The notes under the pieces were generated by a model. It was not told where the DNA came from. It ran no database searches and saw nothing but the letters and a program-made list of their open reading frames with translations. A stretch of DNA of 64,000 bases from the NCBI RefSeq assembly GCF_001824475.1, contig NZ_MHXN01000023.1, positions 1 through 64,000 on the forward strand. The letters are read 5' to 3'. This document shows positions 42,833 through 51,417 of this stretch, in pieces (the stretch's first letter is position 1; every line of letters starts with the position of its first letter). The stretch is from Phenylobacterium sp. RIFCSPHIGHO2_01_FULL_69_31 (GTDB lineage Bacteria; Pseudomonadota; Alphaproteobacteria; Caulobacterales; Caulobacteraceae). The position numbers were made by a program, and so were the translations under genes.

Positions 42833-44034
42833 CCGAGCAGGGTCCCCGTCGCCACCGCGAAGCCGATCACTACCAGCCACGGCGGCAGCTTGGCCACGTG
42901 CAGGAAGACGAATGCGGCGGCGAGCAGGGCCCAATCCGCCGGCCGCCGCACGGTAGCCATCAGCACCGGGTCCCACAGCGCCGCCGCCAGCACGCCGACG
43001 ACCACGGCCCCAACGCCGGCCAGCACGCCCCGCGCCCAGGCCTTGCGCTTCAGCCCGTCCCAGAACGGCAGCACGCCCGTGACCAGCAGCAGGCTCGGCA
43101 GGAAGATCGCAAAGAGCGCGATCAGGCCGCCGACGATCCCGCCGGGCCCATAGCGCTGCGCCGCCCCGACGAACCCCGCGAAGCTGAACAGCGGGCCGGG
43201 CAGGGCCTGCACCACGCCGTAGCCCATCAGGAAGGTGTCCTGGTCGAGCCAGCGTCGGTCGACGATCTCGCGCTCCATGAGCGGCAGCACCACGTGCCCG
43301 CCGCCGAACACCAGCGAGCCGATGCGGTAGAAGACGCTCGCCAGGCCCAGCCCCGGATTGCTCAACAGGCTGGCCAGCACCGGCAGCCCGATGAGCAGCA
43401 GGACGAACAGTCCCAGCGCGAACAGCGCGCTCTGGCGGTCAACCGTCTCGAACGCATCGTCGGGTGCGGTCTCGGCCGGGAGGTCCCGCAGCATGGCCAG
43501 GCCGAACAGGCCCCCGGCGACCAGGGCCGCGATCTGGGCCATCGGGCTCTGCGCGACGATCAGGCCCGCGGCGGCGCCGATCGCCATGCCCGCGCGCACC
43601 GGGCCCACCGCCAGGGTGCGCGCCATCTGCACCACCGCCTGCAGCACCACGGCGGCCGCGGCGATCTTCAGGCCGTGGATCCACCCGTCGCCGTAGAGCA
43701 GGATCAGGTCCGGCGAGACGGCGGCGAAGGCGATCATCAGGACCGCCGCCGGCAGGGTGAACCCGGCGAAGGCCGCCAGGGCCCCGGCCAGGCCCGCCTG
43801 GCGCATCCCGATGGCCATGCCGATCTGGCTGGACGCCGGGCCGGGCAGGAAATGGCAGAGCGCCACGAGGTCTGCGTAGGCGGCCTCCGACAGCCAGCCC
43901 CGCCTCTCCACGAACTCCTTGCGGAAGTAGCCCAGGTGCGCCACGGGGCCGCCGAACGCGGTCAGGCCCTGTTTCAGAAACGCCAGGAACACGTCGAGCG
44001 TGGAGACGGCCTTGGCAGGCTGGGCGGCATCCAT
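42829..44034 (-). CDS. chrA: Chromate transporter, two-domain ChrA
   Basis: The 401-aa inner-membrane protein is a duplicated CHR protein. Each half opens with a diagnostic segment: LKQGLTAFGGPVAHLGYFRKE with HFLPGPASSQIGMAIG, and then RIGSLVFGGGHVVLPLMERE with VVQALPGPLFSFAGFVG. The GGP/GGG...G and PGP motifs are those of chromate ion exporters. About 10-12 helices are visible. The start is ATG 44034. Real substrate and resistance are not shown by sequence alone. It is divergent from the alcohol dehydrogenase. Confidence 0.92.
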   Translation of the reverse strand: MDAAQPAKAVSTLDVFLAFLKQGLTAFGGPVAHLGYFRKEFVERRGWLSEAAYADLVALCHFLPGPASSQIGMAIGMRQAGLAGALAAFAGFTLPAAVLMIAFAAVSPDLILLYGDGWIHGLKIAAAAVVLQAVVQMARTLAVGPVRAGMAIGAAAGLIVAQSPMAQIAALVAGGLFGLAMLRDLPAETAPDDAFETVDRQSALFALGLFVLLLIGLPVLASLLSNPGLGLASVFYRIGSLVFGGGHVVLPLMEREIVDRRWLDQDTFLMGYGVVQALPGPLFSFAGFVGAAQRYGPGGIVGGLIALFAIFLPSLLLVTGVLPFWDGLKRKAWARGVLAGVGAVVVGVLAAALWDPVLMATVRRPADWALLAAAFVFLHVAKLPPWLVVIGFAVATGTLLG

Positions 44035-44152
44035 CACGCCTAGATGGTCGGGTACGGCCGCCGTGTCGACCCGTTTCGGCGATAGGGACTTCCCAGCCCC
44101 ATCTGAACGGCGATAAGGCTTCTCGCAAAGCAAGTAAGGAAGAGGGAAGACC

Positions 44153-45235
44153 ATGAAGGCCGCCGTGCTGCGCGAAGTGGGCAAGCCGCTTCAGATCGAG
44201 GACGTGCAGATCTCGAAGCCGGGCCCGCGAGAGGTGCTGATCCGCACCGCCGCGGCGGGCGTCTGTCACTCCGATCTCCACTTCATCGAGGGCAAGTACC
44301 CCCACCCGATGCCGGCGGTGCTCGGCCACGAAAGCGCCGGCGTCGTCGAGGCTGTGGGCTCGGAAGTCCGCAGCGTGAAGCCGGGCGACCACGTCATCAC
44401 CTGCCTCTCGGCCTTCTGCGGCCACTGCGACCACTGCGTCACCGGTCATATGGCCCGCTGCGTCTCGCCCGAGACCAAGCGCCGCGACGAGGATGAGCCG
44501 CGCCTGGCCAGCGCCAGCGGCCCGATGCTGCAGTACCTGAACCTCTCGTCTTTCGCCGAGCAGATGCTGATCCACGAGAACGCCTGCGTGGCGATCCGCA
44601 AGGACATGCCGCTGGACCGCGCCGCCCTGATCGGCTGCGGCGTCATGACCGGCGTGGGCGCCGTGATTCACACCTCCAACGTCCGCCCGGGCGACACCGT
44701 GGCGGTCATCGGCTGCGGCGGCGTGGGCCTGGCGGCGATCAACGGCGCGGCGATCGCCGGCGCCGGCCGGATCATCGCCATCGACATGGCGCCGGGTAAG
44801 GAGAACCTGGCCAAGTCGATGGGGGCCACCGACTTCGTGCTGGGCGGCCCGGACGCGGTGAAGACCGTCATGGAGATGACCCGTGGCGGCGTGCAGCACA
44901 GCTTCGAGGCCATCGGCCTCGCCGCCACCGCCGAACAGGCCTTCAACATGCTGGCCCGCGGCGGCACCGCCAACGTGATCGGCATGATCCCGGTGGGCCA
45001 GACCATCAGCCTCATGGGCGCCGCCTTCCTGGGCGAGAAGCGCATCCAGGGCTCGCTGATGGGCTCCAACCGCTTCCCGGTCGACATGCCGCGGCTGGTC
45101 GACGCCTACATGGCCGGCAAGCTACACCTCGACGACATGATCAGCCGCCGCATCAAGCTCGAGCAGGTCAACGAGGCCTTCGAGGAAATGAAGACCGGCG
45201 CGGTCGCCCGCTCGGTCATCGTCTTCGACGCCTAA
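44153..45235 (+). CDS. Zinc-dependent alcohol dehydrogenase
   Basis: The 360-aa medium-chain dehydrogenase/reductase has the catalytic zinc ligands in GVCHSDLHFIEGKYPHPMP and VLGHESAGVVEAVG. The structural-zinc Cys set is FCGHCDHCVTGHMARC, and the NAD-binding loop is VAVIGCGGVGLAAINGAAIA followed by the acid in IAIDMAPGKENLA. The pattern and length resemble the class III/benzyl alcohol dehydrogenase-like branch. It ends at a clear terminator, so it is a single-gene unit. Confidence 0.92.
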   Translation: MKAAVLREVGKPLQIEDVQISKPGPREVLIRTAAAGVCHSDLHFIEGKYPHPMPAVLGHESAGVVEAVGSEVRSVKPGDHVITCLSAFCGHCDHCVTGHMARCVSPETKRRDEDEPRLASASGPMLQYLNLSSFAEQMLIHENACVAIRKDMPLDRAALIGCGVMTGVGAVIHTSNVRPGDTVAVIGCGGVGLAAINGAAIAGAGRIIAIDMAPGKENLAKSMGATDFVLGGPDAVKTVMEMTRGGVQHSFEAIGLAATAEQAFNMLARGGTANVIGMIPVGQTISLMGAAFLGEKRIQGSLMGSNRFPVDMPRLVDAYMAGKLHLDDMISRRIKLEQVNEAFEEMKTGAVARSVIVFDA

Positions 45236-45254
45236 GCTTCGCGGACACAGCGAC

Positions 45255-45286
45255 AAGGGCCGGTGGAGCGATCCGCCGGCCCTTTT
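45255..45286 (+). terminator. Intrinsic terminator after the alcohol dehydrogenase
   Basis: AAGGGCCGGTGGA (45255-45267) pairs with TCCGCCGGCCCTT (45272-45284), with one G-T wobble and a GCGA loop, followed by TTTT (45283-45286). It also lies just past the convergent cytochrome c stop (45292). Confidence 0.85.
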
Positions 45287-45291
45287 GCGTT

Positions 45292-45639
45292 TCAGGCGGG
45301 CCGACGGGTCTGGATGGACTGCAAGTAGAGGATGATGGCGCGCACGTCGTCCGGAGCGAACCGGAACTCCGGCATCAGCGGGTGCCCGGTGAGAATTCCC
45401 TCGGCGAGGGCCTCCGACAGCATCTCGGGATCGTAGCGCGCGTTGAGTTCGCGGAACGGCGGGGCCGCCGGCTCACGGCTGGCGCCCTCGCGTCCGACGG
45501 CATGACATCCGCCGCAGTGGAGCTGCACCAGAGCCTCGCCCCGCGCCTCGGGTGACGGCTCTGATGGGGCCGGAGGCGCGGCGGCGGCCAGCGCCGCAGA
45601 CGCAGCCAGCAGAAGGAAGGCGTGGAGAGGCCGGTTCAT
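45292..45639 (-). CDS. Small periplasmic cytochrome c
   Basis: This 115-aa precursor has a signal peptide (MNRPLHAFLLLAASAALAAAA) and one haem-attachment site, LHCGGCHAVGR (CxxCH, about 42-46). The distal Met ligand is in TGHPLMPEFRFAPDDV, and the last helix is VRAIILYLQSIQ. It is a class I monohaem cytochrome used as an electron carrier. No oxidase or dehydrogenase partner is adjacent; the alcohol dehydrogenase next door is NAD-type and an unlikely partner. Confidence 0.9.
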   Translation of the reverse strand: MNRPLHAFLLLAASAALAAAAPPAPSEPSPEARGEALVQLHCGGCHAVGREGASREPAAPPFRELNARYDPEMLSEALAEGILTGHPLMPEFRFAPDDVRAIILYLQSIQTRRPA

Positions 45640-45691
45640 CCGGCCAGCTTCCCCGCCAACGCCCCGCCCGCATTGCGCGGCGTCAAACGCC

Positions 45692-47011
45692 TCAGCGGGA
45701 GGCGAGCGCCTGGGTGCTGGCGCCGCCGTCGGCCAGCAGCCGCTCGAGCCGGCCCTTCTGCGCCTTGAACCGCGCCAGTTCGGCGCCCGCCAGCACAGTG
45801 CCCTGCGGAACCTTGGCGCCGACCGGGTTCACGCGCTTGCCCCGCTGCCAGACCTCGTAGTGCAGGTGCGGCCCGGTCGACATGCCGGTGGAGCCCACAT
45901 AGGCCACCACCTGGCCCTGCCGGACCTTCATGCCGGGTTTGAGGCCCTTGGCGTAGCGGGACAGGTGCGCATAGCCGGTATCCCAGCCGCCGGAATGCCG
46001 GATCTGCAGCCAGTTGCCATAGCCGCCCCAGCGCCCGGCGCGCACCACCACGCCGTCGCCGGCCGCCAGCACCGGCGTGCCCGAGCCCGCGCCGAAGTCC
46101 ACGCCCTGGTGAGCGCGCGCATACCCCAGGATCGGATGGCGCCGCTTCCCGAAGCCGGACGTCAGACGCGCCCCGTCCACCGGCGTGCGCAGCAGGAAGC
46201 CGCGGATGTTCTTGCCGTGCTCGTCGAAATACTCCGCCTCGCCCCCGTCGCGCTCGAAGCGGAAGAACTTCACCCCGTGCAGCTCGGCGTACTCCAGATC
46301 TCCGGTCTCGATGGTCCGGCCGCTCTCGGTCACCTTGCGGTCGAACACCAGGCGGAAGTCGTCGCCCGGCTGGATGTCCCGCTGGAAGTCCAGCTTGTGG
46401 GCGAACAGCTTGGCCACCTGCGCCGTGATGGCCGGGGTGGCGCCCAGGCGTTGGGCGCTCTCATAGAGCGAGCCCTTGATCTCACCGTCGGCGACGGTGG
46501 TCTCGGCGGTGACCTTCTCCTCCAGCGCGCGCAGCCGCAGCGCCCCGTCGAAGGTGCGGGTGAGCGTCAGGGCCGTGGCCGGTCCGGTGCGCAGCGCCAG
46601 GCCCACCAGGCGCGCCGGCCGGTCCTCGCCATGCGGTTGGGCCACGGCGGCGTCGAACGCCATGCCCGCCTTGATGTCGATGGTGTCCATCGCCCGGCCG
46701 AGGGTCTCGACGGCCTGCCGCGCCTCCTCGGCGGTGACGCCGGCCCGCTCGACGGCCCGCTCCAGCGTCTCGCCCGGTCGCACCCTGACCTCGACGTTTC
46801 GCGAGCGGGCATAGCCGGGCTGGGCCTCGGCCTGGGTGAAGGCGGCATGCTGCAGGGCGGCGACCGCCTCGGGCGCCAGGGTGACCGGCTCGGGCTTGTC
46901 CAGTCGCGCGGCGACCTGCCAGCCTACGAGGCCCGCGCAGACGGCGACCGCGCCCGCGGTCAGGGCCGGCGCGAGACGAACGGGAAATCGGCCCGACTTG
47001 TAGATCTGCAT
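45692..47011 (-). CDS. M23-family peptidoglycan peptidase
   Basis: The roughly 439-aa protein has a membrane anchor near the N-terminus (APALTAGAVAVCAGLVGW). A LysM/OapA-like region follows (VEVRVRPGETLERAVERAGV), then a middle domain (YESAQRLGATPAITAQ). The C-terminal LytM endopeptidase has zinc ligands in HQGVDFGAGSGTPVLAAGDG and GPHLHYEVWQRG. This is the layout of MepM/NlpD-like enzymes that cut peptide crosslinks in the envelope. The start is ATG 47011, after a GGGGG stretch; GTG 47029 is an alternative. It may be active, since both HxxxD and HxH motifs are intact. Confidence 0.88.
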   Translation of the reverse strand: MQIYKSGRFPVRLAPALTAGAVAVCAGLVGWQVAARLDKPEPVTLAPEAVAALQHAAFTQAEAQPGYARSRNVEVRVRPGETLERAVERAGVTAEEARQAVETLGRAMDTIDIKAGMAFDAAVAQPHGEDRPARLVGLALRTGPATALTLTRTFDGALRLRALEEKVTAETTVADGEIKGSLYESAQRLGATPAITAQVAKLFAHKLDFQRDIQPGDDFRLVFDRKVTESGRTIETGDLEYAELHGVKFFRFERDGGEAEYFDEHGKNIRGFLLRTPVDGARLTSGFGKRRHPILGYARAHQGVDFGAGSGTPVLAAGDGVVVRAGRWGGYGNWLQIRHSGGWDTGYAHLSRYAKGLKPGMKVRQGQVVAYVGSTGMSTGPHLHYEVWQRGKRVNPVGAKVPQGTVLAGAELARFKAQKGRLERLLADGGASTQALASR

Positions 47012-47138
47012 CGCACCCCCGGTATCCACCGATGCGCGGCCCTGGACGCTCAGGGCCGGGAAAGCGCCCCCCGGCGCCCCAGCAGTCGACGTTCTAAATG
47101 ACCGGAACGTGGCGAGCCGCGCACCCGGTCGATTTGTC

Positions 47139-47489
47139 TCAGAGGAGACCTAGGACCAGTTCGGCGGGCCGGCAGAGCGCCGCACCCTTGTCCGTCACCA
47201 CGATAGGGCGATTCACCAGGATCGGGTCGATGATCATGGCTGCGATCAGCGCCTCGTCCGACGCGCTGGGATCGGTGAGGCCCAGCTCGTCCGCGCGGGT
47301 GCCGTTCGTGCGAAGTATCGCATGCGCGCCGACGTCCATCTTCTTCAGCAGATCTTCGAGCTGGGGCTTGGTCCAGCCGGCCTTCAGGTATTCGACCACG
47401 GTCGGCTCGACGCCCTTGTCGCGCAGCAGCTGCAGCGTGTTGCGCGAGGTTCCACAGCTTGGGTTGTGGTAGATCGTGACGCTCGTCAT
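47139..47489 (-). CDS. arsC: Arsenate reductase (glutaredoxin type)
   Basis: The 116-aa ArsC-family protein has the catalytic Cys in IYHNPSCGTSRNTLQLLRDK and then EYLKAGWTKPQLEDLLKKM. LVNRPIVVTDKGAALCRP near the C-terminus carries the anion-binding Arg. It reduces arsenate with glutathione and glutaredoxin, or may be a close relative such as YfgD. There are no ars operon genes (arsR, arsB/acr3) around it, so a dedicated arsenic role is uncertain. Confidence 0.87.
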   Translation of the reverse strand: MTSVTIYHNPSCGTSRNTLQLLRDKGVEPTVVEYLKAGWTKPQLEDLLKKMDVGAHAILRTNGTRADELGLTDPSASDEALIAAMIIDPILVNRPIVVTDKGAALCRPAELVLGLL

Positions 47490-47512
47490 GCCGCCCCATT
47501 AGCCCGTTCGGT

Positions 47513-49897
47513 TCACCAAGTGAAGGAACGGGTCCCGGAGACGAAGGTGGAGTCCGAACTGTCCCACGGCATCAGGTCGGCCGGCCGCGCGGGCAGGGGG
47601 GCGACCCCCGCCGGCCAGCGGTCGAACCCGGCCACATAGCGCACGTCGAGCCGGCCGGCCCCGGCGGGTCGCACGCCGATGTCCACCCCCGTCCCCGCAG
47701 AAAGCCAGTAAACGCGGACCCACTGGCCGGGCGGCAGGGCCATCTCGGCGGGAACGCCCGCGACCCGCGTCACTTGGCCGCCAACGCTGGAGCGCAGGCG
47801 CAACTCCAGCGTCCGTGCGCCGGACGGCGGCGCGGCCGAAAGCAGCAGGCTGCCGTCCGGCGCCCTGCCGAGCTCCAGGCTTGGCGGCGCCTCGGCCACG
47901 GGCGGTGCGCTGGCCGCCAGCATCGGCTGGCGCCAGGCCCAATGCGAGAGCCGCTCGACGGGCCCGCCTTCCGCCCTGAGCACGGCGTCGGTCCACGGGC
48001 CGCCCATCGTCGGCGGGCTGTAGCGCCAGGCCCGGCCGGTGTCCTGGTCGACGTGGTAGCCCACGTAGCTGACCTGCGGGTAGCGGGGCGTCCAGGGATC
48101 CTCCGCCCGGATGATCAGCGTCATGGCCAGCCCGCCGGCCAGCAGCAGGCCGCCGATCACCAGGCCCTTCTGGGCCCCGGTGTCGGGCTGCGCCAGCGGC
48201 CAGAGGACCAGGCCCGCGGTGATCATCTGGATCGCGAACAGGGGCATCAGATCCATGCCCTCGTAGGCGAAGTGCGAGATGCCGCCCTGCCAGCCCAGCG
48301 TCGCGGCGGCCAGCACCACGAGAAGCCCGATGGGCAGGATGCCCCGCCGGGCGCTGAGGGCCGTGGCGGCGGCGCCGGTCGCCGCCACCAGCAGTGGCCA
48401 GGCGATGACGTAGGCCGCGCCGGGCGCGACGATCTGGAGGATCGCGGCCAGGATCAGGCCCAGGATCAGCGCGCCGGCCCAGGCGCCCTTGCGGCTGGCC
48501 GGGCGGCTGTAGACGAAGGCCCCGATGGCGCCGGCGACCACGCCCGCGACGATGCCGATCCAGTCGATCTCGCCGAACGCCGAGGCGGCCAGCCCCAGCA
48601 CCAGGGGGATCGCGGCCATCCACCGTCGGCCGCGCGCCATGTCGCCGGCCGCCAGCATGAGGAAGCCGAGCGAAAGCATCATGATCGCCCATTCCCACGG
48701 CGCCGACTGGGCCAGCAGGAACCTTTGCTCGATGAAGCCGAAGCCCGCGCCCGTCAGCCGCCGGGCGAACTCCAAGACCGCCACCGTCCCGCCGCCGGCG
48801 AAGGCCAGCGCCCCCATGCCCCGGACGATATCGCTGGCGGGGAACTCGCCCGAGTGCCGCGCCCAGCGGACGGCGAAGGCCAGCAGCACCGCTGCGGCCA
48901 ACAGGATCACCCAGCCGAACCAGACGGGGTAGGCGATCACCACGTCGCCGAAGAGGTTCGAATAGACGACCGTCGGCGCCCGGCCTGGAAGCTGTGCGGC
49001 GAAGGCGGTCTCGGCGGTCGCCGCCAGCACCTGGGTCCCCATGTCCTGGAGCGAGCCCCGCTCCAGGTTCGCCGGGGTCGATGTGGGGCTGTGATAGTCG
49101 AACTGGCGACCGATGATGGCGTAGTTCAGCCCCGCGATGCCGGCTCTCAGCGACTCCGTCAGGTCGGTGTCGTTCGGCATCTTCTCGTAGATCAGCACCG
49201 ACAGCGACGAGGACGACGGGGCCCGGGCCGTCCGCGCGAACATCCGCACCAGCTCGCCGTTCTGGGCGCTGGTCTGGAACATGTTGACCCGGCCGCTCGA
49301 GCCGCGCGCCTCGGCGTTGATGACGAGCCCGATACGCTTGGCCAGCGGGTCGCGGCGGAAGAAGTGGTTGGCGCCCAGGAGCCCCGCTTCCTCGCCGTCG
49401 GTGATCACCACCATGACGTCGCGCGCGGGGGTCCCGCGCGCCTTGATCGCCCGCACCGTTTCCAGCGCCACCGCGACGCCCATGGCGTCGTCGGCCGCGC
49501 CGGGCGAGGCGGGCACGCTGTCGTAGTGGGCCATCAGCGCGACGGCGGGGGCGCTGCGGTCCCGTCCGGGCAGCACGCCCACGATGTTCTCCACGGCGCC
49601 GGCATAGATGCGGTCCGTCGCGCGCCGGGGAGTCTGGACGCCGACCCCCGGACGCACCTGGGGCGAAAGGCCCAGCTTCGCCATCCGGCCGACCAGGGCG
49701 TCGCGGACGCGCGCATTCGCGGGCGAGCCCGTCGGGTGGGGCGCGGCGGCCATCAGGGTCACGTCGGCGAACGCCCGCTCGGCGGAGAACTCGCTGGCTG
49801 GGGCGCCGACCGGCCGGGATTCCGGCAGGAGCTGCTCGTTGAAGGCGATCCACGACCCGAGCATCAGCGCGATCAGCAGCGCCAGGTAGCGACCCAT
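47513..49897 (-). CDS. Membrane M28-family metallopeptidase
   Basis: The 794-aa protein has an N-terminal anchor (YLALLIALMLGSWIAF). An M28 peptidase domain follows (about 40-310): zinc ligands His/Asp in LMAHYDSVPASPGAADDAMG, then Glu residues in VITDGEEAGLLGANHFF and the Glu in INAEARGSSGR, and later the His in FDYHSPTST. The rest has about 8-9 membrane helices and a C-terminal beta-rich periplasmic tail. The layout recalls the ER metallopeptidase 1 (ERMP1) group. The peptide substrate is unknown. It lies 23 bp upstream of arsC, same strand. Confidence 0.87.
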   Translation of the reverse strand: MGRYLALLIALMLGSWIAFNEQLLPESRPVGAPASEFSAERAFADVTLMAAAPHPTGSPANARVRDALVGRMAKLGLSPQVRPGVGVQTPRRATDRIYAGAVENIVGVLPGRDRSAPAVALMAHYDSVPASPGAADDAMGVAVALETVRAIKARGTPARDVMVVITDGEEAGLLGANHFFRRDPLAKRIGLVINAEARGSSGRVNMFQTSAQNGELVRMFARTARAPSSSSLSVLIYEKMPNDTDLTESLRAGIAGLNYAIIGRQFDYHSPTSTPANLERGSLQDMGTQVLAATAETAFAAQLPGRAPTVVYSNLFGDVVIAYPVWFGWVILLAAAVLLAFAVRWARHSGEFPASDIVRGMGALAFAGGGTVAVLEFARRLTGAGFGFIEQRFLLAQSAPWEWAIMMLSLGFLMLAAGDMARGRRWMAAIPLVLGLAASAFGEIDWIGIVAGVVAGAIGAFVYSRPASRKGAWAGALILGLILAAILQIVAPGAAYVIAWPLLVAATGAAATALSARRGILPIGLLVVLAAATLGWQGGISHFAYEGMDLMPLFAIQMITAGLVLWPLAQPDTGAQKGLVIGGLLLAGGLAMTLIIRAEDPWTPRYPQVSYVGYHVDQDTGRAWRYSPPTMGGPWTDAVLRAEGGPVERLSHWAWRQPMLAASAPPVAEAPPSLELGRAPDGSLLLSAAPPSGARTLELRLRSSVGGQVTRVAGVPAEMALPPGQWVRVYWLSAGTGVDIGVRPAGAGRLDVRYVAGFDRWPAGVAPLPARPADLMPWDSSDSTFVSGTRSFTW

Positions 49898-49949
49898 CCG
49901 CGTCTCCCCCGAGTCTCGTTGGAGCTACGCTAGAGTGTATCGCCGGAAA

Positions 49950-49979
49950 CGAAAACGCCCGGCGGTAAGGCCGGGCGTT
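49950..49979 (-). terminator. Terminator downstream of ctrA
   Basis: AACGCCCGGC (49954-49963) pairs perfectly with GCCGGGCGTT (49970-49979) around GGTAAG. On the minus strand the stem is followed by TTTTCGTTT, an intrinsic terminator 24 bp past the ctrA stop. Confidence 0.85.
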
Positions 49980-50002
49980 CGGTATTCGCGGGTCGAGCCG
50001 GA

Positions 50003-50704
50003 TCAGGCGGCGATGGTCGCGCCCATGTCCTGCGGATCGCGCAGCACGTAGCCGCGGCCCCAGACCGTCTCGATGTGATGCTTGCCCTCGGCGGCCGCGG
50101 CCAGCTTCTTGCGCAGCTTGCAGATGAAGACGTCGATGATCTTCAGCTCGGGCTCGTCCATGCCGCCGTAGAGGTGGTTCAGGAACATTTCCTTGGTGAG
50201 CGTCGTGCCCTTGCGGAGCGAGAGCAGCTCCAGCATCTGGTATTCCTTGCCCGTCAGGTGAACGCGGATGCCGTTCACTTCCACGGTCTTGGCGTCCAGG
50301 TTCACCACGATGTCGCCGGTCTTGATGACCGACTGGGCGTGGCCCTTCGAGCGGCGCACCACCGCGTGGATGCGGGCCACCAGCTCGTCCTTGTGGAACG
50401 GCTTGGTCATGTAGTCGTCGGCGCCGCCCGAGAAGGTCTTCACCTTGGTCTCGATCTCGGCGGTGCCCGACAGGATCATGATCGGGGTATTGATCTTGCC
50501 GACGCGCAGCGTCCGCAGGACGTCCATGCCGCTCATGTCGGGCAGATTCAGGTCGAGGAGGATCAGGTCGTAGTCGTAGATCTTGCCCAGATCGACGCCT
50601 TCCTCGCCCAGGTCCGTCGTATAGACGTTGAAACCTTCCGACTTGAGCATCAATTCGATGCTCTGCGCGGTGGCGCTGTCGTCCTCGATCAACAATACGC
50701 GCAT
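50003..50704 (-). CDS. ctrA: Cell-cycle master regulator CtrA
   Basis: This 233-aa OmpR-type response regulator has a receiver with [11 protein letters not shown], the phospho-Asp D51 in [37 protein letters not shown] (Thr/Ser position) and [20 protein letters not shown]. The C-terminal winged helix includes [20 protein letters not shown] and [20 protein letters not shown], ending in [11 protein letters not shown]. Phosphorylated through CckA-ChpT, CtrA controls flagellar, chemotaxis, division and DNA-methylation genes and blocks replication initiation in Caulobacter. The upstream region is rich in GANTC sites and contains TTAA pairs, consistent with control by CcrM methylation and by CtrA itself. 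Confidence 0.97.
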   Translation of the reverse strand: MRVLLIEDDSATAQSIELMLKSEGFNVYTTDLGEEGVDLGKIYDYDLILLDLNLPDMSGMDVLRTLRVGKINTPIMILSGTAEIETKVKTFSGGADDYMTKPFHKDELVARIHAVVRRSKGHAQSVIKTGDIVVNLDAKTVEVNGIRVHLTGKEYQMLELLSLRKGTTLTKEMFLNHLYGGMDEPELKIIDVFICKLRKKLAAAAEGKHHIETVWGRGYVLRDPQDMGATIAA

Positions 50705-50748
50705 TGGCCTCTCCTGCCGCGTCCCCGCATTCCCCCACGAATTCTGGT

Positions 50749-50898
50749 GAATCCGCGTTATGCCTCGCCGTTAACCTGCCCTACCGTCCTTTAAGACAGG
50801 TTAATGGTCGCTGGTCCCGACCTCCGAATCGTTAATCTGATTTCGGAATCCGACTCAAGCTGAGCCGGCTCCGTGGCGAGTCTTGGGCGCGTTGAATC
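50749..50898 (-). promoter_or_regulatory. ctrA upstream region with five GANTC sites and TTAA pairs
   Basis: GANTC, the CcrM methylation sequence, occurs at 50749-50753, 50826-50830, 50846-50850, 50852-50856 and 50894-50898. A TTAA pair (50791-50794 and 50801-50804, 6-bp spacer) and further TTAA copies at 50771 and 50832 are CtrA-like. In Caulobacter a GANTC site in a ctrA promoter couples expression to replication; five in 150 bp is many for GC-rich DNA. The same stretch also lies upstream of the divergent gene at 50990. Confidence 0.65.
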
Positions 50899-50989
50899 TT
50901 TTGTGATTGGACGTGACGCGCGAAGCGAGGGTGGGAACGCCTTGCGCTACGAGGGGTTCTGACCGGGACAATAGAGGCCGGAGATCCCC

Positions 50990-51352
50990 ATGACCGACCA
51001 TCCCGAAACCCTTGCCCCGTACCGGATGCCGTGGCGGCGCGACCAGATGAAGCAGCTCGGCGCGCTAACCCCGATGCTTAGGTATGTTCCCAAGAATCCC
51101 CTGTTTCTGATCGGCGCCGCCGTCGTCGGCGTGGCCGGCGTCATGGCCTGGCGCAACCGCGAGCGGATCGCCACCGCGGCCAGCCCGGTGATCGACGACG
51201 CCCGCGCCAAGGGCCAGGCCCTGATCGAAGAGGCCCGGACCAAGGGCGAGGAGCTCATCGAACAGGCCAAGTCCACCGGCGAAGCCGTGGTCGCCAAGGC
51301 GAAGACGCGTCGTCGCGCCGCAGCCGAAACGACCACGCCAGAGCTACACTGA
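50990..51352 (+). CDS. Small membrane protein upstream of fliI
   Basis: The 120-aa protein is not named. It has a basic N-terminal segment (PYRMPWRRDQMKQLG), one membrane helix (NPLFLIGAAVVGVAGVMAW, about 35-53) and a C-terminal helical, Ala/Glu/Lys-rich tail (ALIEEARTKGEELIEQAKST) with a heptad-like pattern suggesting a coiled coil. It lies between ctrA (divergent) and fliI (65 bp downstream, same direction) and may be expressed with fliIJ. Function unknown. Confidence 0.65.
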   Translation: MTDHPETLAPYRMPWRRDQMKQLGALTPMLRYVPKNPLFLIGAAVVGVAGVMAWRNRERIATAASPVIDDARAKGQALIEEARTKGEELIEQAKSTGEAVVAKAKTRRRAAAETTTPELH

Positions 51353-51417
51353 AGCCTGTTCTTCACACCCCCTTAAGCCTGAAGAGGCAATGTCCCCAGC
51401 GTAGCTGAGGGGCGTGC

